A stretch of 64,000 nt of DNA from Trichomonas vaginalis G3 (taxonomy: Eukaryota > Parabasalia > Trichomonadida > Trichomonadidae). Below, piece after piece: positions 37,897-46,153 of the stretch. Below the pieces are notes generated by a model that ran no database searches, had not been told where the DNA came from, and saw only the letters and a program-made list of their open reading frames with translations. Both the position numbers and the translations under genes were made by a program. Numbering within the stretch: the stretch's first letter is position 1; every line of letters starts with the position of its first letter. The DNA is taken from assembly GCF_026262505.1 (NCBI RefSeq), contig NC_067206.1:25745896-25809895 (forward strand). Reading direction: 5' to 3'.

Positions 37897-38754
37897 TTAC
37901 AATACTGCGATGGTAGAGTTTAAGAGTTGTGCTTCAATGTAGAGACAGTCCTTATGGTCTGGAGGTAAGAACACTGGGCAGTTATGGTCATGAGTGGAGA
38001 ACATGTCTATCCAAAACTCACGATTGAAGCCAGTTAATTTATAGTATTTAGGGTTAGGAAGTGGTGAAGTTCTTGTATGACCAATGAACTCATTTTCAAC
38101 TCCCTTACTTAAGTTTGAATATAATATAGCTTGCTTTCTATCCCCAATACCTGGAAATCTAATTTCTGAAAATTCATTTTTCCTCGGAAGCATTGCATCA
38201 TAATTGAAAACATTCTTGAAATCATCACTTGGTTCAGAGATTTGAAATCTTATACGTAATGGATTTTTTTTCTTTTTAGCTACTTCATTGAATGGTGAGA
38301 ATACAATGAATTGACAGTCATGAGTTCCATCAGCATTTGCTACAAACTCGTAATGAAAAGCTATTAATCTTTCTACAATTCCTTCTTCTTTCAGTTCTGC
38401 AAGAAAATCACGTAAAGGCTGTAAAGTTTGTACTTCAATGTTAAACTTCTTTTGAAAATTTTCGTAAAATGTAATTATACAGTCTTCTAACGTCGTACTG
38501 TCATTGAAGTATTTGTATATGTGAATGTTTTGGGCGCTTAAAGACTGTTCGTCATTTTCTATCTCGACTTGAAGTATAAAGTCAACCTTTCTGAAAGCAC
38601 GTGTTATATACATATTTGTTATGCCAATGTACTTCTCTTCATTTATGTTCACAATCCAGTCTGTTGGAAACTTAAACGTTACTCTGTTCCCCTTTATTTT
38701 GACGTCAGGGTTTTCACTACTGAACGCAACAGATAAAGGTATTTGTCTATACAT
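37897..38754 (-). CDS. Polinton C: conserved structural-like protein (285 residues)
   Basis: A whole frame with start behind TTTTTATCCGAATTAA. Family marks: VTFKFPTDWIVNINEEKYIGI near residue 30, a central beta-rich region, and a C-terminus with QAILYSNLSKG, PNPKYYKLTGFNREFWIDMF, CPVFLPPDHKDCLYIEAQLL. This parallels 55347-56228 (YPRHWVEYVGGEKAIEI; PPKHYSITNFVSKFNIRLV; VVLPKDGKDGLIIEMIL). A virion protein with jelly-roll-like strands is likely. Convergent to polymerase B. Confidence 0.65.
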   Translation of the reverse strand: MYRQIPLSVAFSSENPDVKIKGNRVTFKFPTDWIVNINEEKYIGITNMYITRAFRKVDFILQVEIENDEQSLSAQNIHIYKYFNDSTTLEDCIITFYENFQKKFNIEVQTLQPLRDFLAELKEEGIVERLIAFHYEFVANADGTHDCQFIVFSPFNEVAKKKKNPLRIRFQISEPSDDFKNVFNYDAMLPRKNEFSEIRFPGIGDRKQAILYSNLSKGVENEFIGHTRTSPLPNPKYYKLTGFNREFWIDMFSTHDHNCPVFLPPDHKDCLYIEAQLLNSTIAVL

Positions 38755-38778
38755 TTAATTCGGATAAAAATAAATCAT

Positions 38779-39036
38779 TTACTCTTTCTTTGCTTCAGCT
38801 TCTTTAGCTTTTGCTTCAGCTTCTTCTCTAGCTTTCTTCGCCAGCAAACGTGGGTTTTGTCTTCCAGCAGCTAATGCAGCAAGTTGTTTTTCACTAAGTT
38901 TTCTCTTTGGTCTCTCTGGCTTTTGTTCTTGTTTTTGTTCCTTCAGTTCGGATAAAATTTGCTCACGAATTTCTTTCTTCAATGCTTCAACATCTATGAC
39001 CCCCTGGGTCTTGTCCGTAGGGCTTGTCTGAGTCAT
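38779..39036 (-). CDS. Polinton C: 85-residue charged helical protein
   Basis: ATG at 39036 (MTQTSPTDK). The Lys/Glu/Ala-rich coil (ALKKEIREQILSELKEQKQ; KKAREEAEAKAKEAEAKKE) has a small central basic patch PKRKLSEKQLAALAAGRQNP. It may bind nucleic acid or act as a linker; no family is recognised. Confidence 0.5.
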   Translation of the reverse strand: MTQTSPTDKTQGVIDVEALKKEIREQILSELKEQKQEQKPERPKRKLSEKQLAALAAGRQNPRLLAKKAREEAEAKAKEAEAKKE

Positions 39037-39081
39037 TTGACTGCAGATAAAAAACAAAATTAAAACTTTAACCGATGTAAA

Positions 39082-39516
39082 ATGAGCTTGTCAAAATCAG
39101 AGCGAGAGTCTATTATATTAAATGACGCAAGAGGAATACAACATCCTTTCTATTACGTAAGTCAGAGTAAAGATGGTAAAATATACGTAAGAAAAAGAAA
39201 GGTTCCATTAGCGAATGCAGAAAGCGACAACATTAAGGTGTATGGTAAGGGTGAAGTCCACGAAGCCCATATAAAACCTTCTGTTCAAACTGAAAAGTCA
39301 ATAGAACCAGAAGAAAAAAAGCCAGATGTACTTTCAATAACGAACCAAGAGCTTATTGCAAAGTTCGTGAATTTCATTGAAAAACAAACCGAGTCAAAGA
39401 ATCCTGACCCGCCAGTGAAAGAAGTTGAGACAAAAGAGAATGTACAGTTCATTGAAAATGTCAAGAAACAACTTCCACCACGAATGCCAAGAAGAAGAGT
39501 GAGAATAATGAAGTAA
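39082..39516 (+). CDS. Polinton C: 144-residue small basic-family protein
   Basis: The N-terminal 50 residues carry IILNDARGIQHPFYYV and KDGKIYVRKRKVPLANA, the motif shared with 16405-16620 and 41643-41879. The rest is acidic then basic (PPRMPRRRVRIMK). It lies immediately before the capsid region, suggesting a capsid-assembly or DNA-condensing protein (inference). Confidence 0.5.
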   Translation: MSLSKSERESIILNDARGIQHPFYYVSQSKDGKIYVRKRKVPLANAESDNIKVYGKGEVHEAHIKPSVQTEKSIEPEEKKPDVLSITNQELIAKFVNFIEKQTESKNPDPPVKEVETKENVQFIENVKKQLPPRMPRRRVRIMK

Positions 39517-39543
39517 ATAGATATTTTTATCTGAAGTAAATAC

Positions 39544-41105
39544 ATGCAGAACGAACAGCTAAACGAATTTACTCCAGCAGAGCATATTCATCAGATTCGC
39601 TCATATTTCGATATCATAGACAATGCAGTTCAAATTGGTGACACTAATAGAAAATATTCTGACGCAAAGATTCCATCACAACCTGGAACTGCTAAAGATA
39701 ACACATGGGTAACATTCAATCTCTCACCTCCTGGTGAAAATATGTTGGACCTTTACAATACATTCATTACGTATAAAATGGAAGGTCAATTTATTGTAGA
39801 TAAAGAAATTGGTTCAGGTTCCAATAAAACAAACCCACCAGGATTTTGGATTGGTTTCGATGACGCTTTCTATGCAGTTGCTGGATATCAAATCCTTGCA
39901 AATGGTCGTATCGTATATTCTCAAGACAACGCAAGAGAAGAAGCATATATAACTTCAAACTCACAAACTACCGAACAAATAAAGAAAGTAGATGTTTTCT
40001 CAAAGACTCGACATGAAGATGTATGGAGTCATTCGGGAACATGCAGAACAGGACAAATTGTTAGTGGTCCAATTACAGCAGGAAAATCATTTGATTTTAA
40101 GCTTCGTTTAAGAATTCCTGTTAGAAGATTCCTATTCGATTTATTCCAGCTTTTGCAGGAAACATTCAGCTTAAAGTAAAGTTCAGTAGCGACGCCTTAC
40201 AATGCACATCTATATCTGTAAATGATATCATTGCTTTCAATCCAACTCTTAAAGTTGCATTTGCTTCAGATTCAAATCCACCGACAAATAAATTTGTTCC
40301 ATGGAATGAACCATTCACTATGATAACGAAGGCAGTAGAAGCTAGTGGAACAGTTACTATTACAACTGTAACCCAGCAACTATTTCGAACAAAGATGGAT
40401 TTTAATGAATGTTTCATTCATCCAAAGTCATTCTCTTTAGACCCTAACATTTATACAGAACTTGTAGAACATTATACAAACGAGGCTTTATGTTTTCCTG
40501 TTAAAGTTATGGATTGGATTCCTATGGACGGTTCATTCTCAAAGAATACAGATAGTTCAAGTGCAACATTTACAGCAGCTTATACGCCTATTAATGTTAA
40601 AAGTATTTGGGCACTATTTAGAAAGAAAGACAACTATTATGTTAATTTTGAGAACCCTAAGTTTAAATATCTTCAGCTTTCCATGGGAGCTTATGGAAAT
40701 ATGCCTGCAGAACCTGAAAAATCATATGGACCTGTATTTTATGAAATGGTTGCGAACGCCTGCAATACAAACAATGATATGATAGGATTTAATGAAGATG
40801 TTATGAGGTCATTGGTGGATGATGGTAGTGTGGAACATAAATGGGATAGCTATGACAACACACATTTCTTATGTGGTTTTCCAACAGAAGTGGACTTTTG
40901 CTTCCAGCAAGGTCAAACATCTACTGCTCCAATAACATACAAATTGTCTGTTAAAGGACCTATTGAACTAGCAACTGAAAATGTACCAAAGCCACTTATT
41001 GGATTTATGAGGGATTGTTGCTTTGCCATTCAGGTGCGTGCTAATGGCATCCCAATAATAAGATTAGATGACTATAACTTAGCTACGGACGACGGTGAGG
41101 AATAA
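39544..41105 (+). CDS. Polinton C: major capsid protein region (broken)
   Basis: A stretch of about 520 codons with strand-rich segments such as DNTWVTFNLSPPGENMLDLYN, YAVAGYQILANGRIVYSQDN, SFDFKLRLRIPVRRF, and in the 3' part KYLQLSMGAYGNMP, NTHFLCGFPTEVDFCFQQG and CCFAIQVRANGIPIIRL. Size, strand content and position fit the double-jelly-roll capsid protein of Polintons. About one or two breaks. Start behind TTTTTATCTGAAGTAAATAC. Confidence 0.65.
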
Positions 41106-41135
41106 AGGATGAACGTTTATTTTTAAAGCTTATAA

Positions 41136-41594
41136 ATGAGTTCTTCATCAAGCTCTCGTGAACCTTCACCATCTATGAAACAAACTTTACCAAACGATTA
41201 TGGAGCACCTATTGAATATTTCTTACGAGCTGCACAATGGCAAAGAGCAGTCTCACCAAGGTTAGGTGTTCCACCAGCTCCTGTCAAAAATAGCATTTGG
41301 TCAAGTCCTTATATAAAATATGGTCTCTCCACTAGGTTTGCTAGTACAGCAGGAGCAGTTATGATGTTGAAAAGAAATAAAGCAAATGTTGTAAATAATA
41401 CTGAAGTAGCTGAAGTTAAACAAACTCCAACACCTTCGCCAAAACCAACGCCTTCACAAGCAAAACCTTCAATGACTCCTGAACCTATGGAAGTACAAAC
41501 TCCTGTTCAAAAGTCAACTCCTAAACCGACTCCAACATTTAAACCAGAACCTACTCCTCAAATAAATCGTAAAACTCCTGCGTTTCCTTACTGA
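41136..41594 (+). CDS. Polinton C: 152-residue Pro/Thr-rich protein
   Basis: A serine-rich start, a folded-looking middle (PIEYFLRAAQWQRAVSPRLG; TRFASTAGAVMMLKR, a short hydrophobic helix) and a long Pro/Thr/Lys tail (TPTPSPKPTPSQAKP). It follows the capsid region by 30 bp. May be a minor capsid or cement protein; not recognised. Confidence 0.5.
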   Translation: MSSSSSSREPSPSMKQTLPNDYGAPIEYFLRAAQWQRAVSPRLGVPPAPVKNSIWSSPYIKYGLSTRFASTAGAVMMLKRNKANVVNNTEVAEVKQTPTPSPKPTPSQAKPSMTPEPMEVQTPVQKSTPKPTPTFKPEPTPQINRKTPAFPY

Positions 41595-41642
41595 AAAAAT
41601 AACGTTATTTTTATTTAATATTAAAATTTTTATTTGATTGAA

Positions 41643-41879
41643 ATGACAAATAAAGTCACTGAAGCAATGAAACAAAAGTTTTTGGTAGAATACATTAAAT
41701 CAGGAACTATTCCAGAAGGTTTTTACATTCATACTATGAAGGATGGTAGAGTTCAGTTTAGAAAGATAAAGCAACCATTAGATAAAGAAGGAATTTTGAG
41801 AAAGATTAAACTTCATGATGACAACATTGCTGAACTTAAGAAGAAGTTAGAAGAGTTGGAGAAAGGAAGAGAGTTATAA
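41643..41879 (+). CDS. Polinton C: 78-residue small basic-family protein
   Basis: ATG at 41643, behind TTTTTATTTGATTGAA. Motif GTIPEGFYIHTMKDGRVQFRKIKQPL, then a coiled coil (DDNIAELKKKLEELEKG). Same family as 16405-16620 and 39082-39516. Confidence 0.55.
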   Translation: MTNKVTEAMKQKFLVEYIKSGTIPEGFYIHTMKDGRVQFRKIKQPLDKEGILRKIKLHDDNIAELKKKLEELEKGREL

Positions 41880-41894
41880 AGCAATGAATTCAAC

Positions 41895-41945
41895 AGGGTG
41901 AAAAAAGAGTGAAAAAAGAGGTGAGATCTCACCACTTCACCTAAA
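41895..41945. promoter_or_regulatory. GGTGA palindrome cluster 9
   Basis: AGGTGAGATCTCACC at 41919-41933 with GGGTGAA and TTCACCT arms. Together with the following 70 bp it matches 56972-57070 near the right end of Polinton D. Confidence 0.7.
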
Positions 41946-42031
41946 TTTATTTTTGTGCTATGTTTTCATACGTGTGAGGGTGGTGATATCATTAATTTTT
42001 AAGTTTATTTTTTATTTTATTTTTTATATAA

Positions 42032-42331
42032 ATGACGAAAACTATTGAGATAACAAACTACAACGGTCATGAGTTCAAGAATTTGTTCTTCGTTCCTCGT
42101 GAAAATACATTCTATCAGATACGAGGGAGAAAGGGTAAAGTTAGTTTGAGCGTTTATGAAACAAAAGAATGGAAGATTATACAAGCATACGATACAAACG
42201 GTAAGCGTGTTTCATTAGCTTTGTCAAAACTTACTAACATTTATTTGACAGTGACTTTGACCTATATGAAGAAGAAAGTGAGTCAGAAGATTATGAGCTG
42301 TTATGTGAAGCACAGCAATGGGAGGAGTTGA
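42032..42331 (+). CDS. Polinton C: terminal hypothetical protein (broken)
   Basis: Starts MTKTIEITNYNGHEFKNLFFVP with a strand-rich N-terminus. An acidic continuation in another frame suggests a break. It occupies the place taken by the 57131-57565 gene in Polinton D. Not recognised. Confidence 0.35.
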   Translation: MTKTIEITNYNGHEFKNLFFVPRENTFYQIRGRKGKVSLSVYETKEWKIIQAYDTNGKRVSLALSKLTNIYLTVTLTYMKKKVSQKIMSCYVKHSNGRS

Positions 42332-42472
42332 ATACTTTTGTAAGTGAGAACGTTTATTTTTTACATTAGTGAGGTGAAGTGGTTGGCGGCTTTTGTAAAT
42401 ATTTAAGGTTAGTTAGTGTTGCGTTTGTGTTGTAAATATACGTTAATGGTTTTGTAAAGTGTCAAATTCACA

Positions 42473-42572
42473 NNNNNNNNNNNNNNNNNNNNNNNNNNNN
42501 NNNNNNNNNNNNNNNNNNNNNNNNNNNNNNNNNNNNNNNNNNNNNNNNNNNNNNNNNNNNNNNNNNNNNNNN
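42473..42572. other. Assembly gap (100 N)
   Basis: Exactly 100 N, a conventional placeholder for a gap of unknown size. The end of Polinton C and the rest of the Polinton D polymerase gene are presumably hidden or misplaced here. Confidence 0.99.
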
Positions 42573-43530
42573 TTGTCAGTGTGCTTTCATCTCTATATGG
42601 TCTCTTTTTTGGTTTGCCTTTCTTTACATCTGACATCGTTAAGCCTTCATATTCTGTTAAATCATACATCTTTATTTCGGTAAGATTCTTTATGTTTGTC
42701 AAGAAGAAGTCATAGTGCATTTCAACAATACCTGCAGCATTTGCTTCTATCTCTGATATAAAGTTCTCCTTCAAGAGCTGATGTAGTAATGTTCCAATAT
42801 TATTGAGGTTTAACGTAGAACATTCATACTTTCCACCAAGTTTATAACATACCATCCATCTCTGTTGCGAGTTTATTTTAATTTTCTCTAAGAGTCTCAT
42901 GAAAACCTTACCGAAATGTTTGTGTAAGTAGTCTCTGTTTGGTTCATCTAAAGCTTCGATGTTAAAGTCAATGAGTCTATTGCCTGACTTCACATTTCTC
43001 TTCCTATTCTCTTCATCTTTCTTTAACCATCTCTCACCTTCTTTTGGTTTGTCGTCAATGGAACGAATGACATCGTTAGCTTTGCGAACTTGTTCTATAG
43101 CACTTTTAAACATCTCTCTTCTCTGTTGTTTCAGTGTGTCATCTCTCTTTCGTGTTTCACCAACGTTTGCATTTGTTATGTCAAACATCTCTCTTCTTAC
43201 TTCATGAGGTACAGCTCTTCTTGTTTCACCAACGTTTGCATTTGTTATGTCAAACATCTCTCTTCTTACTTCATGAGGTACTGAACGTCTATGATATAAG
43301 TCAATAGCAATGTCATTTAAAGGAAATGCTCTTGCATGGACTTCGTCCTCGCCGCGTTGCGGCTTTATGAACTCATGAATTCTATCATAACTTATTGCAC
43401 CATTATAGTCTTTAATGAAGTCAGCGAGTGCTTTTTTGTTTGTTGCGTAATGCTTTGCAACATCTATATTAGCTTCTGTAAGAAGTTGTTTTATTTCCGA
43501 GTGTTCTAACTTAGACAACTTCCGATACAT
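42573..43530 (-). CDS. Polinton D: N-terminal part of polymerase B, continuing into the gap
   Basis: Nearly identical to the first 300 residues encoded at 34037. It contains an in-frame tandem repeat of about 23 residues (VPHEVRREMFDITNANVGET) that the other copy has once. The gene runs into the gap, so its remainder cannot be seen. Confidence 0.8.
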
Positions 43531-43620
43531 CTTTAGTAGGAAATAAAAAAATATTTTTGAAAAAATTAGATTAGATTTTTTTTAAGTTATTTTTCAAAAT
43601 AATTTAATATTTTTATTTTA

Positions 43621-44094
43621 ATGAAACACATGCAAGATTGCAAGTTCTTTTCATACAATGCTCTCGCTACTGCCATCAAGAATGAGTTCAATAATGCTTC
43701 AAACGTTAATGTTATCTTTAACAAGAAGTTTGTGAAAGAATCTAAGTTTGGTCAGTATGTCAGACCATTAGCTATCGTCATTGACCGCAAACGTTATACT
43801 TCACAAGAGTTAGCAGTAGTTTTGAAACAAAAGGGTTTCTTCGTGAATGTCAAAGATACACACTATACTGTCATAAAGAACTCCAACATTGACTTCTTCA
43901 GTATTGCTATGAATCTTTCCGAACAGAAAGAATATAAGAAGGGTGAAACATCTGTGAAATATTATCCTTCATCTCTGAAGACAATAACGAACAAAGATGT
44001 TATACAAAAGTTCTTACCAAAGGTTGAAGAAGCTTCAATTGACATTGACGAAGGAAGTGAAATGGTTGAAGAAATTGACCCTGAAGCTATTTAA
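43621..44094 (+). CDS. Polinton D: 157-residue conserved hypothetical
   Basis: A whole frame and close copy of 33473-33946 (a few residue differences), divergent from polymerase B as there. Strand-rich core and acidic C-terminus. The single-strand-binding-like layout is only suggestive. Confidence 0.6.
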   Translation: MKHMQDCKFFSYNALATAIKNEFNNASNVNVIFNKKFVKESKFGQYVRPLAIVIDRKRYTSQELAVVLKQKGFFVNVKDTHYTVIKNSNIDFFSIAMNLSEQKEYKKGETSVKYYPSSLKTITNKDVIQKFLPKVEEASIDIDEGSEMVEEIDPEAI

Positions 44095-44113
44095 CCAAAA
44101 ATATATTTTTGGT
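44094..44113. terminator. Palindrome ACCAAAAATATATTTTTGGT at gene end
   Basis: A perfect 20-bp palindrome that begins at the last base of the TAA stop of the plus gene and leads into a GGTGA cluster. It is likely a 3' end signal usable from both sides. Confidence 0.5.
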
Positions 44114-44150
44114 GAAGAGGTGAGATATCACCTGTTTTTTCACCTCATTC
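44110..44150. promoter_or_regulatory. GGTGA palindrome cluster 10
   Basis: AGGTGAGATATCACCT at 44118-44133 (imperfect core), with an outer GGTGAAG arm and TCACCTGTTTTTTCACCT half-sites. Confidence 0.65.
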
Positions 44151-44198
44151 TCTCTTCGTTAATGTTGTCGTGACTTCTTCGTTAATGTTGTCGTGACT

Positions 44199-45026
44199 TC
44201 ATTCTTCCTCTTTGAAGTTATCGAAATATTCTGTTATTTTTTCCTTCAGTAATGTTAAGTCTTCTTTGAAGGTAAGTATTGTGCAACCTTTGATGTCATA
44301 GTGTGTTTGAGGAAGAGTATTTTTGACAATTTCTTTTATTTGCTCATTCGGTGTCATTGAAATCGGTAAGTTTTCACGATAGAACCAGTTTCTGTCAGAT
44401 TTATATATTTTAGCAAGGTCGTAAAAGCTTTTGTTGTTTCTTCTGACTAAATGCAACATAACCATATCTCTATCTTCTTCTTTCTCCAACTCTTCAGTAT
44501 AAATCATATACTTATAACTCTTTTCCTTTCCTTTTGGTACTGAACGTGGTATTCTTTTCTGTATGCTTTTGTCTTTGGATTCAATGACTTCATCTTTTGC
44601 TTGAAGTTTCTTTTCCATCTCTCCACGTTCTGCTTTATATAGTTCATCTAACATCATGAAAATATAACAAGCATAACGAGGTGAAGCCCACATTGCTACA
44701 GCATTTACTAAAAGTCTATGAACATAATAACCTTTCAAACCAGGTGCCAAATTCTTGCGATTTTCGTACGGAATCTCTTCCCTCGGTTTTCCGAGGGAAG
44801 CAATCATATGAGGAAATTCTTCTAAAAGTTCTTTTGCCTGTTGGTTTTCAAACCAATGATATGCTTGCTTTGTAGAACGAAGAGCGTTCATTATACTTTG
44901 CATTTGATACATATCATCTTTGACTGAACGAATGAGTCTCAATTGTTTGTTATATTGTATGTATTCGTATTCTTCATTTATGGCTTCATGAACGATAGCA
45001 GTTGTTGTGTTCTCTAATGTTGACAT
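44199..45026 (-). CDS. Polinton D: KilA-N + DUF3627-type protein (275 residues)
   Basis: A whole frame, same architecture and length as 32355-33182: KilA-N (about 30-125), coiled coil, DUF3627-like C-terminus ending KITEYFDNFKEEE. Promoter cassette TATCCTGTATGTAAGAACAGTA before the ATG at 45026. A perfect hairpin with 10-bp arms CTTCCCTCGG/CCGAGGGAAG and a TTTT loop lies inside the coding sequence at 44777-44800. Confidence 0.85.
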   Translation of the reverse strand: MSTLENTTTAIVHEAINEEYEYIQYNKQLRLIRSVKDDMYQMQSIMNALRSTKQAYHWFENQQAKELLEEFPHMIASLGKPREEIPYENRKNLAPGLKGYYVHRLLVNAVAMWASPRYACYIFMMLDELYKAERGEMEKKLQAKDEVIESKDKSIQKRIPRSVPKGKEKSYKYMIYTEELEKEEDRDMVMLHLVRRNNKSFYDLAKIYKSDRNWFYRENLPISMTPNEQIKEIVKNTLPQTHYDIKGCTILTFKEDLTLLKEKITEYFDNFKEEE

Positions 45027-45133
45027 TACTGTTCTTACATACAGGATAAAAAAATAAATAAAATAAAAACTAACTTTATTTTTTCTGAGATAAACACTAT
45101 TTCTTCACAACATTAAATTTTATCCTGTATGAA

Positions 45134-45508
45134 ATGACTTTAAAAAGATTATTGACTGACTTCGAATACTATCTCATTGACGCACTGACAGACCCTCAAA
45201 ACTGTGTTGAAAGTTCTTTAAGCTTTAAGATTGAAGGTACGACGCATTTTGTCTTCACTTACGTATTGAAAGAATATGACCGTTATCATAACGAAGTGAA
45301 TCAAACACTAATAAAATTTGTAGATAAAAAATTGGTTAACAATGAATATTTTAAACGTGAAGACCCAAACACTGCTGGAGATGATGAAGAATACAGACAA
45401 GTTATTGAAAAAAATAACGCAAGATTAGATGCAATAGAAAAGAAGTTTAATGAATGTCTTACAAACACGTATGAATATCTTATGCAGTGGGAAGCCAGAT
45501 GGAAATAA
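45134..45508 (+). CDS. Polinton D: 124-residue hypothetical
   Basis: Begins MTLKRLLTDFEYYLIDALTD, a helical protein with FVFTYVLKEYDRYHNEVNQT and a coiled-coil end (NARLDAIEKKFNECL). Related to the minus gene at 7043-7491 of Polinton A. Shares an upstream region of about 105 bp with the divergent KilA-N gene. Function unknown. Confidence 0.6.
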   Translation: MTLKRLLTDFEYYLIDALTDPQNCVESSLSFKIEGTTHFVFTYVLKEYDRYHNEVNQTLIKFVDKKLVNNEYFKREDPNTAGDDEEYRQVIEKNNARLDAIEKKFNECLTNTYEYLMQWEARWK

Positions 45509-45549
45509 ATTTACGTCAAATATGCAATTTATAAAATCTTATGTCGACA

Positions 45550-45621
45550 GGCTACGTAGCACAGTGGTCTAAGGTGGTGTTATGGAGGGGTCAGGTCTGT
45601 GGTTCGAACCGCGACAGCGCC
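45550..45621 (+). tRNA. tRNA-like relic with intact Pol III boxes A and B
   Basis: TAGCACAGTGG at 45557-45567 fits box A and GGTTCGAACC at 45601-45610 fits box B of a tRNA gene; a T-run follows shortly after (TATTTTCTTATTTTC). The acceptor, T and anticodon arms pair poorly (about 4 of 7 acceptor pairs), so this is not a sound tRNA. It could be a decayed tRNA captured by the element or a tRNA-like Pol III transcript. Confidence 0.4.
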
Positions 45622-45691
45622 GTATTTTCTTATTTTCTTTATTTGTCTTGTTTGTCGTGAATAAAAAGTGTCATAAAAGTGCTCTATCTTC

Positions 45692-45753
45692 CACGGGAAT
45701 AAATAAAAAATTTACTTTATTTCTTCTTTATTTCTTTGTTCCCGTGGAAGAAG
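45692..45753. repeat. Long inverted repeat CTTCCACGGGAA / TTCCCGTGGAAG
   Basis: Perfect 12-bp arms around an AT-rich spacer of about 40 bp in a gene-free stretch (45509-46150). A third, partial arm (CGTGGAAG) is at about 45833. Confidence 0.6.
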
Positions 45754-45867
45754 GGTTTTGCTGTTTTTTCTCAGCCGAAATCAATGATTTTTTCATTTTT
45801 GGAATCCTTAGCGAATGAGGAATCTTTTCTCTCGTGGAAGCTTTGACCTAAAATATAATTTAGGTGA

Positions 45868-45912
45868 AGAGGTGAGATGTCACCTGTTTTCTCACCTCTT
45901 TTTTCACCCTCG
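45868..45912. promoter_or_regulatory. GGTGA palindrome cluster 11
   Basis: AGGTGAGATGTCACCT at 45870-45885 with 12-bp-spaced TCACCT half-sites. Confidence 0.65.
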
Positions 45913-46000
45913 TGACTTTGTCATAACTTCTTCGTAAATGCTTTGTCATAACTTCTTCGTAAATGCTTTGTCATAACTTCTTCGTAAATGAGTGTAAATG
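45905..46000. repeat. 25-bp iterons in Polinton D
   Basis: Three units of GTCATAACTTCTTCGTAAATG with a 25-bp period, the reverse complement of the 11590-11690 iterons in Polinton A. Confidence 0.8.
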
Positions 46001-46017
46001 ACCAAAAATATATTATA

Positions 46018-46072
46018 GGTGAAGAGGTGAGATGTCACCTCTTTTTTCACCTAATTTCTCACCCTCACCTCA
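46018..46072. promoter_or_regulatory. GGTGA palindrome cluster 12
   Basis: AGGTGAGATGTCACCT at 46025-46040 with half-sites on both sides. Confidence 0.65.
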
Positions 46073-46153
46073 TGAATTTTCATGAATTTCCTTAAGATAG
46101 AAAAATAACGTTAGTTTTATTTTTATTTATTTTTTTATTTTGTATGTAAAGAT

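Larger units (their letters stand above)
31053..42472. mobile_element. Polinton C: partial element, one side cut, other side at assembly gap
   Basis: Begins abruptly inside a copy of the 312-residue gene and ends at the N gap with sequence (42395-42472) that matches the right-end region of Polinton D (57680-57760), so its terminal repeat should lie in the gap. Parts: two KilA-N genes, polymerase B, structural-like protein, major capsid region and small proteins. About four or five breaks. Its first 3.9 kb is an inverted, slightly diverged counterpart of 42573-47119. Confidence 0.8.

Noticed and set aside
45550-45621. Functional tRNA gene
   Set aside because: Boxes A and B are intact, but acceptor, anticodon and T stems do not pair well enough; kept only as a tRNA-like relic.
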